A DNA stretch of 7,591 nt, from the NCBI GenBank assembly GCA_017407885.1, contig JAFQVU010000157.1, forward strand, positions 1 to 7,591, read 5' to 3'. The stretch comes from Clostridia bacterium (lineage in GTDB: Bacteria > Bacillota_A > Clostridia > Oscillospirales > CAG-272). The translations under genes and the position numbers were made by a program. Positions 1 to 5,545 of the stretch are shown here, one piece after another. The notes under the pieces are model-generated. The model made no database searches, was not told where the DNA came from, and saw nothing but the letters and a program-made list of their open reading frames with translations. How positions within the stretch are numbered: the first letter of the stretch is position 1; every line of letters starts with the position of its first letter.

Positions 1-61
1 AGAAAAGCTCGTTTGAAATTTTTTTGGTGTTCTTTTTCAGTGACTTCGCGAAATTTGCCAT
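1..61 (-). CDS. Start of an unrecognised gene, truncated by the window edge
   Basis: Reading leftwards from an ATG at 61-59 there are 20 open codons up to the window edge. The peptide begins MANFAKSLKK and continues with Asn, Thr, Lys, Ile and Ser: lysine-rich, with an amphipathic look. An AAAGG-type ribosome binding site lies about 11 nt upstream. The start is 24 nt past the stop of the membrane protein at 86-733 on the same strand, so the two are probably co-transcribed. No family can be assigned from 20 residues. The call rests only on the start codon, the Shine-Dalgarno-like sequence and the tight spacing. Confidence 0.45.
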   Translation of the reverse strand, partial: MANFAKSLKKNTKKISNELF

Positions 62-85
62 TTGTATATTTGCCTTTCACTACAG

Positions 86-733
86 TTATTTTCTGTTGGC
101 GCTGTCAGGCTTCGGCTTTATACCGATAAACGATAAGAGACGGATGTTCTTTGAGCCGAGATAGTACGCGAGCCAGCCGACAAGCATCGACGGGAGCGTG
201 ATTACTATAAACCACCACCATACTTGCGTAATGCTGGTTACGCTTGCCGCATCTTGTACTATTTTGATAATGCCGAGATACATACCATTAAGAAGTCGGG
301 CAATTGCATTAAAGACAAAGCTCATGCTCTGACTTGCATCGGTGCCGATAAGGACTCCAAGACCGATAAGCAGTGCAATTATAAGATTTGGCAGATTCGC
401 GCCGAAAGAAATATAAAGTCCCTTATTTTGCATTGATTCAAGACGTCCCGAATCAACCCGTATCTTATCCTTTGCGCCTATCTCCCAACATGTGGTGTAG
501 TTAAGCGCGAGGAAGAAGAGGACTGAAAATATACTTGATGCAAGCAGCAGAGAATCGTTTTTGCTTGTTGCTATTGCAAGCACCGTACCGAATACAGTCA
601 ATGCTATCTGATTTAAAAACAGCTTGACCATGTTATATAACTGTTCCCTTAAAAATGCTTTCATATGACCATCCCGATTGCAGCAGGACAACGCCTGCAT
701 GAAGTTTTTACAATAATATTGTATCGGCTTCAT
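86..733 (-). CDS. Multi-pass membrane protein of unknown function
   Basis: This 215-residue protein has a short, Cys-containing, basic N-terminus and then four or five hydrophobic segments at about residues 37-57, 61-82, 108-130, 139-157 (weaker) and 172-192. It ends in a basic tail (KPKP near 206-209). A polar loop at about 84-106 carries many charged residues. I recognise no family motif and no catalytic signature, so no function is proposed. The start is uncertain: the first ATG (733) has no visible Shine-Dalgarno sequence, and Met24 (codon at 664-662) has only a weak GGGATGG upstream and would still keep every membrane segment. A second small gene follows after 24 nt on the same strand. 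A palindrome flanked by direct repeats lies just upstream at 751-778. Confidence 0.7.
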   Translation of the reverse strand: MKPIQYYCKNFMQALSCCNRDGHMKAFLREQLYNMVKLFLNQIALTVFGTVLAIATSKNDSLLLASSIFSVLFFLALNYTTCWEIGAKDKIRVDSGRLESMQNKGLYISFGANLPNLIIALLIGLGVLIGTDASQSMSFVFNAIARLLNGMYLGIIKIVQDAASVTSITQVWWWFIVITLPSMLVGWLAYYLGSKNIRLLSFIGIKPKPDSANRK

Positions 734-750
734 GCGTTATTTTCAATAGT

Positions 751-778
751 TATTCGCAAATGTTTACATTTTATTCGC
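751..778. promoter_or_regulatory. Palindrome flanked by direct repeats, operator candidate
   Basis: A 14-bp palindrome, AAATGT-TT-ACATTT (758-771), is flanked exactly by two copies of TATTCGC (751-757 and 772-778), which repeat with a 21-bp pitch. It lies 18-45 nt upstream of the first start codon of the leftward membrane-protein gene, where a promoter or operator would be expected. No confident -35/-10 pair was found here. Only the symmetry is seen; the regulatory role is inferred. Confidence 0.35.
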
Positions 779-907
779 TGAAGGTTTACTCGTTATGTGT
801 TCTTTGCGTGGTCTGCTTTGGTGAATGTACTATACAGGTGCAGACATCAGCCGCACCAACCATAAAATTCTTAACTTTTTCATGGTGAGCACCACTCTCA
901 AAATATT

Positions 908-1762
908 TTACTTATTCATAACACCGCGCAGGAAGTTTGCCGCCAGTGTGATGTCCGCCTCGGGAGTAGGACCGACCTCACGCTCGATTGTGAGGTATCC
1001 GCGGTAACCGATGTCTTCGAGAGCTGCGAGATATGCAGGAAAATCAACACTGCCTGTTCCGAGCGGTACTTCCTTATATACTCTCATGTTCTTGACTTCC
1101 TCGGGGATTGGATGTACAACGCGGTAAACATATTCAGGGTTACAATCGGCAAGCTTTATGCCGTCCTTTGCGTGGGTATGGACGATGTAATCCCTGAGGT
1201 TGTATACAGCATTGACAGGATCGTCGCCTGTCACCATTGCGAGGTTTGCCGGGTCAAGGTTTACTGCAACGCCGGTAGAACCGAGACTGTCAAGGAATGT
1301 CTTAAGAGTTGCCGAGGTCTCGGGGCCGGTTTCTATAGCGAAATGCGCATCGAGCGAGTCGGCATAGTCGGCAAGCTCCTTGCACGCTTCTTGCATGATC
1401 TTGTAACGGTCGTGATTTGGATCTTCCGGAACAACGCCGATGTGTGTGGTTACGATATTACAGTCAAGCTCTTTAGCGAGATTAAGAATACGCTTTGACT
1501 TCTCAATGCTTTCGGGATTAAGCTCGGAATTGCCGAAACCGCGCCCGAGGTCACCGCAGAGCGCGGAGAATACAAGACCGGTGTCCTTTACGTATTTAAG
1601 AAGCTCGCGAGCCTTTGCGCCGGAAAGATTTTCAGGGGCGTTTTCGCCGTTTGTTGCGTACATCTGAATGCCGTTAAGACCGAGCTCCGCGGCTTTCTTG
1701 ACCGCTTCATAGGTCGGCAAACGGAAGGATTCAAGCACTGCGCCGATGGGGAATTTATACAT
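908..1762 (-). CDS. Sugar phosphate isomerase/epimerase (xylose isomerase-like TIM barrel)
   Basis: This 284-residue protein belongs to the AP-endonuclease-2/xylose-isomerase-like TIM barrel family, whose members isomerise or epimerise sugars and inositol derivatives using a divalent metal. Family landmarks are visible in order: a His after strand 4 (TTHIG, His107), then the likely metal ligands Glu144 (AIETGPE), Asp170 (NLDPAN), His197 (HTHAKD) and Glu260 (TIERE). PLGTGSVDFPAYL (234-246) matches the usual 'G-x-G-x-[ILV]-[DN]-[FWY]' stretch near the C-terminal barrel strands. The length is normal and the protein is soluble. The start has AAGGAG (1770-1775) 7 nt upstream. It is divergent from an AraC regulator, which suggests substrate-responsive control. 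The exact substrate cannot be told from sequence. No clear terminator was found downstream. Confidence 0.9.
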   Translation of the reverse strand: MYKFPIGAVLESFRLPTYEAVKKAAELGLNGIQMYATNGENAPENLSGAKARELLKYVKDTGLVFSALCGDLGRGFGNSELNPESIEKSKRILNLAKELDCNIVTTHIGVVPEDPNHDRYKIMQEACKELADYADSLDAHFAIETGPETSATLKTFLDSLGSTGVAVNLDPANLAMVTGDDPVNAVYNLRDYIVHTHAKDGIKLADCNPEYVYRVVHPIPEEVKNMRVYKEVPLGTGSVDFPAYLAALEDIGYRGYLTIEREVGPTPEADITLAANFLRGVMNK

Positions 1763-1818
1763 GATACTACTCCTTGGTCGATAGAATAATAAAATTTGCT
1801 TTATAAATCACTTTTTAT

Positions 1819-1847
1819 ATTATACTCTTGCAATTTCTCTGTGCCTA
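1819..1847 (-). promoter_or_regulatory. Predicted promoter of the isomerase gene
   Basis: Read on the minus strand, a -35-like TAGGCA (1847-1842) is followed after 17 bp by a perfect -10 TATAAT (1824-1819). Transcription would start near 1812, about 50 nt before the isomerase ATG. The -35 matches consensus at only 4 of 6 positions, which would suit an activator-dependent promoter. It is interleaved with the opposing promoter of the AraC gene. Confidence 0.5.
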
Positions 1848-1856
1848 TTATATAAT
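1828..1856 (+). promoter_or_regulatory. Predicted promoter of the AraC-family gene
   Basis: TTGCAA (1828-1833), a 17-bp spacer and a perfect TATAAT (1851-1856) give a good sigma-A promoter, with a start site near 1863 and a leader of about 60 nt before the ATG at 1924. It shares about 20 bp with the divergent isomerase promoter. A 7-bp inverted repeat (TGCAATT at 1830-1836, AATTGCA at 1857-1863) also brackets the region. Confidence 0.55.
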
Positions 1857-1880
1857 AATTGCAGAGGCATTTCAAGAAAT

Positions 1881-1911
1881 AATATTGCTTATATTTAACA
1901 CAATATTGCTT
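1881..1911 (+). promoter_or_regulatory. 10-bp direct repeat with 21-bp pitch, AraC-type binding site candidate
   Basis: AATATTGCTT occurs at 1881-1890 and again, identical, at 1902-1911, a start-to-start distance of 21 bp (two helical turns). AraC-family dimers commonly bind direct-repeat half-sites with about this spacing. The pair lies inside the leader of the AraC gene and at about -70 to -99 from the predicted isomerase start site. That geometry would suit both autorepression and upstream activation of the isomerase. The repeat is seen; the binding is inferred. Confidence 0.45.
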
Positions 1912-1923
1912 TGGGAGGGCGTA

Positions 1924-2787
1924 ATGAACAGTTGTAATCCATATGCGTCGGAGTGCGGTGGATGTGTGTCTGAGATCGAGACCAAAAATAAGCGTTATGA
2001 ACCGCACGTTTTGTCTGATCCATCAACACCGTATGTTTTCCATGCAAGCAATCGCACATCCATGCCCCACTGGCATGAAAATATTGAAATTCTGTATTTT
2101 CTCGGAGACGGCGGTATAGTCTGTGACCGAACCGCATATGAGGTGCATGAGCACGATATTGCTGTTTTTAATTCAAATGTTCTCCACTCTGTCCCACGCT
2201 CGACCGAGGTTCAGCACAGCTGTCTGATAATAGACGGCGCTTTCCTTGCAAAATGCGATATAAATACATCAGAGATAAAGTTTGACTGTGTTATAAGCGA
2301 TGATAAGGCGCGCGAGCTGTATCTTGCCGCGGCGGATGTGATAGGCAGACGAAGGGAAAACGACGATGCTTTTGCCGCAGCTGAGGTAAAGTCCGCGATA
2401 CTTGCCCTGATGGTGCACCTTTGCCGCAATTTCTCACAGCGTGACTGCGGTGAACAGGGACACGGCGATTCGGTCAAGCGTGCGCTCGGATATATAAAAT
2501 CACATTTTGACGAGCCTCTGACGGTAGATCAGATTGCAAACAGCGTAAATGTGAGCAAGTATTACTTTTGCCGCGAATTCCACCGAGAGACCGGATTTAC
2601 TGTGGTGAGGTACATAAATAATCTGCGCTGCCGCGAAGCTGAAAAACTGCTTCGTGAGGGCAAATATACGGTTAGTGAAGTTGCACGTATGTGCGGATTT
2701 GAGAACCCGTCCTATTTCACGCGTACATATAAGACCATTATCGGTCACACGCCATCAGAGTCATATGTGAGCACGGAGAAAGCATAA
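1924..2787 (+). CDS. AraC-family transcriptional regulator with cupin sensor domain
   Basis: This 287-residue two-domain regulator has an N-terminal cupin-like ligand-binding domain (about 35-110), including PHWHENIEILYF (48-59), the His-rich strand typical of AraC/cupin sensors. The C-terminal AraC DNA-binding domain (about 183-285) has two helix-turn-helix motifs. The first is around LTVDQIANSVNVSKYYFCREF (split at 199-219) and the second around YTVSEVARMCGFENPSYF (248-265), followed by the family-typical K-x-x-x-G-H-T-P-S-E ending. I chose the ATG at 1924 because GGGAGG (1913-1918) lies 5 nt upstream; an upstream in-frame ATG at 1828 overlaps the predicted -35 box and lacks such a site. 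Three cysteines cluster near the N-terminus (4, 11, 14) and are of unknown meaning. Divergent placement suggests that it controls the isomerase gene and itself. Confidence 0.92.
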   Translation: MNSCNPYASECGGCVSEIETKNKRYEPHVLSDPSTPYVFHASNRTSMPHWHENIEILYFLGDGGIVCDRTAYEVHEHDIAVFNSNVLHSVPRSTEVQHSCLIIDGAFLAKCDINTSEIKFDCVISDDKARELYLAAADVIGRRRENDDAFAAAEVKSAILALMVHLCRNFSQRDCGEQGHGDSVKRALGYIKSHFDEPLTVDQIANSVNVSKYYFCREFHRETGFTVVRYINNLRCREAEKLLREGKYTVSEVARMCGFENPSYFTRTYKTIIGHTPSESYVSTEKA

Positions 2788-2810
2788 AATGACAAAATAC
2801 GTTGATATGC

Positions 2811-2839
2811 TTGACAAAATGTGATTTTTTTGCTATAAT
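2811..2839 (+). promoter_or_regulatory. Consensus promoter of mscL
   Basis: A perfect TTGACA (2811-2816), 17-bp spacer and perfect TATAAT (2834-2839) are present, with an extended -10 TG at 2831-2832. The start site is predicted near 2846, giving a leader of about 29 nt. GACAAAAT occurs at 2791-2798 and again across the -35 at 2813-2820, a 22-bp pitch that may or may not be meaningful. The promoter lies only 23 nt after the AraC stop and makes mscL independent of that gene. Confidence 0.8.
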
Positions 2840-2874
2840 CGAACATGTAATATTATTTTGTACGGAGGTTAATT

Positions 2875-3432
2875 ATGGCAAAGATCAAGGATGCAGTGAA
2901 GGCAAAGACCCAAAAGGTCACCTTCTTCTCTGATTTCAAGGCTTTTATCACTAAAGGAAATGTACTCGACATGGCAGTCGGTGTTGTTGTCGGTACAGCG
3001 TTTAACGCGATTGTAAACGGACTTGTTAAGAACATCATCACTCCTGTGATGACTTACTTCACAAGCGGTGTTGCTATCGACGATTGGAAGTACGTTCTTC
3101 GCGAGGCTGTTCCGGCTGACGAAGCGGCAGGTACTGCCGAGGTAGCGGAGATCGCAATTGCATACGGTCTGTGGATTCAGGCTATCATCGATTTCTTCAT
3201 CATCGCGCTTTGCGTTTTTGCGGCAGTAAGATTTATTAAGTCGATGGAAAGACGTCTTAACGCAAAGGAAATCGCCAAGGCAGAGGCTGAAGCGGCTGAA
3301 AAGAAGGCGGCAGACGATGCAAAGGCTGCTGAAGCTCAGGCACAGGCAGATGCAAAGGCGGCGGCTGAAAAGGCAGCGCTCGAAGAGTTTTACGCGAACA
3401 TCCGCGAGATCAGAGATTCCCTCAAAAAGTAA
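2875..3432 (+). CDS. mscL: Large-conductance mechanosensitive channel MscL, extended C-terminus
   Basis: MscL forms a homopentameric pore in the cytoplasmic membrane that opens under membrane tension and releases solutes during hypo-osmotic shock. The family pattern is clear: a short N-terminal helix, FKAFITKGNVLDMAVGVVVG (21-40) leading into the pore-lining TM1 (about 30-58), an extracellular loop (about 62-94), TM2 (about 95-122), and a C-terminal helix ending IREIRDSLKK (176-185) that resembles the cytoplasmic bundle. At 185 residues it is longer than the usual 130-150. The added length lies partly in the N-terminus (about 15 residues before FFSDFKAF) and mainly in an Ala/Glu/Lys-rich, probably helical stretch at about 131-170 between TM2 and the bundle. 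CGGAGG lies 6 nt before the ATG. The gene is monocistronic, with its own promoter and terminator. Confidence 0.96.
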   Translation: MAKIKDAVKAKTQKVTFFSDFKAFITKGNVLDMAVGVVVGTAFNAIVNGLVKNIITPVMTYFTSGVAIDDWKYVLREAVPADEAAGTAEVAEIAIAYGLWIQAIIDFFIIALCVFAAVRFIKSMERRLNAKEIAKAEAEAAEKKAADDAKAAEAQAQADAKAAAEKAALEEFYANIREIRDSLKK

Positions 3433-3437
3433 TTTTC

Positions 3438-3467
3438 AACCGTGTCGGTTTACCGGCACGGTTTTTT
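3438..3467 (+). terminator. Rho-independent terminator after mscL
   Basis: An 11-bp stem (3438-3448 with 3453-3463, one G-U pair) with a TTTA loop is followed by a T run ending at 3467. It begins 6 nt after the mscL stop codon and separates mscL from the recombinase operon. Confidence 0.92.
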
Positions 3468-3487
3468 ATACTAAAGTCAAATGGGAG

Positions 3488-3515
3488 TTTGTCAAGGGGA
3501 TCTACGCTTGACAAA
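3488..3515. promoter_or_regulatory. Perfect 9-bp inverted repeat across the -35 box
   Basis: TTTGTCAAG (3488-3496) and its exact complement CTTGACAAA (3507-3515) are separated by 10 bp. The right arm contains the -35 TTGACA of the recombinase promoter. Arms centred 19 bp apart suit a dimeric DNA-binding protein. There is no T run after it, so it is unlikely to be a terminator. Confidence 0.45.
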
Positions 3516-3536
3516 TACACGCTATTGTTGTATAAT
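3508..3536 (+). promoter_or_regulatory. Consensus promoter of the recombinase-HAD operon
   Basis: A perfect TTGACA (3508-3513), 17-bp spacer and perfect TATAAT (3531-3536) are present, with the start predicted near 3543. It has no TG extension. Both core elements are covered by inverted repeats (3488-3515 and 3528-3548), so this strong promoter may normally be repressed. Confidence 0.8.
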
Positions 3537-3548
3537 TGAATTATACAA
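3528..3548. promoter_or_regulatory. Perfect 21-bp palindrome over the -10 box, operator candidate
   Basis: TTGTATAATT (3528-3537) and AATTATACAA (3539-3548) are exact complements around a single G. The palindrome covers the -10 TATAAT and the predicted start site of the recombinase operon. A protein bound here would block RNA polymerase. It could instead be a recombinase binding site, but the arms are almost contiguous, unlike Xer sites, which have a 6-8 bp centre. Confidence 0.5.
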
Positions 3549-3567
3549 AACCCACCGGAGGTGCAGT

Positions 3568-4608
3568 ATGCAGACACTTATCGATTATGATGAATTGCCG
3601 GATGCCGTACGGAGCTTTGTCAGATATAAGCTGACCGTGCAGGGACGCTCACAGAAAACAATGGACGAGTATGCCCTCGATCTGCGCACGTTCTTCAGAT
3701 TTCTCATTATAAAGCGAACCGGTACAGACCCACTCAAGGTGAGTGATGAAGATTTTGCCGCAGTCAATATTACCGATGTTGACATGCCTCTTATAGAATC
3801 TGTAACGTCGGAGGAAATTTACGATTTTCTTCACTATACCCTCGAATCTCGCGGCAACAAATGGTCTGCACGCTCACGAAAGCTGTCTGCACTCAGGAGC
3901 TTTTACAAATATCTGACTGTAAATATGCGAGTCATCGAAAACGATCCGATGAAAAACATCGACAGTCCGCAGAAAAAGAAAACGCTCCCCAAATTCCTCA
4001 CGCTTGCCGAAAGCGAACAGCTTCTCGAAGCAGTCCGATCCGATGAAGAATCGAAAACGCGTGAGCGAGATTACTGCATGCTCGTGCTTTTTCTTAATTG
4101 CGGTATGCGTTTGTCCGAGCTTGTGGGGATAAATCTTTCTGATATTGACCGCGATATGGAGACACTTCGCGTCATCGGAAAGGGCTCAAAGGAGCGTATG
4201 ATATACCTCAACGATGCTTGTCGGGACGCAATTCGGGCGTATTTGCGTGTGCGTGCGGCTGATGAGGTGCAGATCAAGGACAGAAACGCGCTTTTCCTCT
4301 CGTCACGCCATTCGCGTATAAGCAATAAAACCGTGCAGTGGGTGGTTTACAAGTATCTTAAACTCGCAGGGCTTGAAAACAAGCACTTTTCTACCCATAA
4401 ACTGCGTCACACCGCGGCGACACTTATGTATCAGTCGGGCAACGTCGATGTGCGTGTGCTGAAGGATATCCTCGGGCACGAGCAGCTCAATACCACGCAG
4501 ATATACACACACGTGAGTGATGATCACATGAAAAAGGCAATGGCAGCCAATCCCTTGGCAAACTTCCGTGCGAAAGGCAATCCGCAAACGGAGGACGATG
4601 ACGAATGA
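3568..4608 (+). CDS. Tyrosine recombinase/integrase (XerC/XerD-like)
   Basis: This 346-residue site-specific recombinase has the full catalytic set of the tyrosine recombinase family: Arg181 (GMRLSEL), Lys205 (GKGSKER), His277 and Arg280 (THKLRH), His304 (LGHEQ) and the nucleophile Tyr313 (IYTHV). The N-terminal SAM-like core-binding domain spans about 12-120 and the catalytic domain about 141-325. It is some 45 residues longer than a typical XerC or XerD, mostly within the N-terminal domain (about 50-80), and ends in an acidic tail (EDDDE). The ATG at 3568 is chosen over an upstream in-frame ATG at 3481 because it has GGAGG (3557-3561) 6 nt before it and lies downstream of the promoter. It overlaps the next gene by 4 nt. 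It could be a chromosomal Xer-type resolvase or a domesticated integrase; no excisionase or att-like repeat was seen nearby. Confidence 0.94.
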   Translation: MQTLIDYDELPDAVRSFVRYKLTVQGRSQKTMDEYALDLRTFFRFLIIKRTGTDPLKVSDEDFAAVNITDVDMPLIESVTSEEIYDFLHYTLESRGNKWSARSRKLSALRSFYKYLTVNMRVIENDPMKNIDSPQKKKTLPKFLTLAESEQLLEAVRSDEESKTRERDYCMLVLFLNCGMRLSELVGINLSDIDRDMETLRVIGKGSKERMIYLNDACRDAIRAYLRVRAADEVQIKDRNALFLSSRHSRISNKTVQWVVYKYLKLAGLENKHFSTHKLRHTAATLMYQSGNVDVRVLKDILGHEQLNTTQIYTHVSDDHMKKAMAANPLANFRAKGNPQTEDDDE

Positions 4609-5435
4609 ACAAATACGATATTACAAAAACTCTTTTCGTGTCCGACCTTGATGGAACACTGCTTAAAAGTGACGGTACCATGGCGGAAGAAACCGTCGCG
4701 GCGATTAATGAAATGACCGCACGTGGACTGAAATTTTCCTTTGCTACCGCACGTTCGTACTATACGGCAATGCAGGTTGCAAGCGAGATCACGGCGGATA
4801 TACCGATCATTCTTCACAACGGTGTCTTTATTCGAGATAATTTGAGTGGGCGGCGAATCGTCGAAAATCTGCTTGACGACGTTCCGTACATAAAAAGCGT
4901 ACTCACCTCGCATGGGATACATCCGATGGTCTATACACTGAACGGCGAGACGGAAAAGTACACCTATGTCCCCGAACTTCTTTCACGCGAAGCGGCAGAA
5001 TTTCAAGCGACACGTGAGGGAGACCCGCGAGACAATCCGATTCACGATGCAGAGCGTATCTGGGACGGGACGGTTTTCTATGTACTGTGCATCGACACGG
5101 AAGATGCGCTCCGCCCTGCATATGAGCAGCTTCGTGAGCGGTACAACTGCATTTTTGCGAGGGATTATTACAGCGGTGAGATGTGGCTTGAGATACTCGC
5201 ACAGTCGGCATCGAAAGCAAGTGCGGTCCTGCAGCTGCGAGACCTGCTCGGATGTGAAAAAACGGTGGTATTCGGGGATGCGGAAAACGATATTCCCATG
5301 TTTGAAGCCGCCAATGAAGCATATGCGGTGGCAAATGCAATTGATGCGCTGAAGAAGCGTGCGACCGCAATAATCGGCAGTAACGATGAAAATGCCGTTA
5401 TTACGTGGCTGCGAAGGAACGTAAGTTTTGAGTAA
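4605..5435 (+). CDS. HAD-superfamily hydrolase, Cof-type phosphatase
   Basis: This 276-residue cytosolic phosphatase of the Cof/YbiV-like class (HAD subfamily IIB) removes phosphate from sugar phosphates or related metabolites with Mg2+. Motif I is DLDGTLL (14-20; nucleophile Asp14, acid/base Asp16), motif II is Thr48 in FATAR, motif III is probably Lys204 in SASKASAVL, and motif IV is GDAENDIPMF (224-233; Asp225, Asp229). The cap domain lies between motifs II and III, as expected. The start overlaps the recombinase stop as ATGA, and CGGAGG (4589-4594) inside the recombinase reading frame serves as ribosome binding site, so translation is probably coupled. The substrate cannot be inferred. 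No clear terminator follows. Confidence 0.94.
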   Translation: MNKYDITKTLFVSDLDGTLLKSDGTMAEETVAAINEMTARGLKFSFATARSYYTAMQVASEITADIPIILHNGVFIRDNLSGRRIVENLLDDVPYIKSVLTSHGIHPMVYTLNGETEKYTYVPELLSREAAEFQATREGDPRDNPIHDAERIWDGTVFYVLCIDTEDALRPAYEQLRERYNCIFARDYYSGEMWLEILAQSASKASAVLQLRDLLGCEKTVVFGDAENDIPMFEAANEAYAVANAIDALKKRATAIIGSNDENAVITWLRRNVSFE

Positions 5436-5471
5436 GTAAAAAATAATTTCAAACTTTTTGGCGCGTCCCCG

Positions 5472-5500
5472 TTGACATCATGCGACTTGCATGGTATAAT
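5472..5500 (+). promoter_or_regulatory. Consensus promoter of the SCIFF operon
   Basis: A perfect TTGACA (5472-5477), 17-bp spacer and perfect TATAAT (5495-5500) are present, with an extended -10 TG at 5492-5493, predicting strong constitutive-type transcription from about 5507. Inside the spacer, CATGC (5479-5483) and GCATG (5489-5493) form a small inverted repeat that could bind a regulator. Confidence 0.82.
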
Positions 5501-5545
5501 ATAAGTAATTAATGTTAAAATCTATCTTTAAGGAGCATATAAATT

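Noticed and set aside
836..862. GGTGC/GCACC hairpin as terminator for the isomerase gene
   Set aside because: The stem is only 5 bp with an 11-nt loop and no T run follows on the minus strand.
1828..1923. Longer start for the AraC regulator at 1828
   Set aside because: It has no ribosome binding site, overlaps the predicted promoter, and would add a hydrophobic 32-residue stretch foreign to the family; the ATG at 1924 has GGGAGG.
3528..3548. Palindrome next to the tyrosine recombinase as a dif or att site
   Set aside because: Xer sites have two 11-bp arms around a 6-8 bp centre; this has one central base. Its position on the -10 box favours an operator.
3568..5435. Recombinase as part of an integrated mobile element
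   Set aside because: No excisionase, relaxase, phage gene, tRNA or flanking repeat is visible, and the neighbours are housekeeping-type genes.
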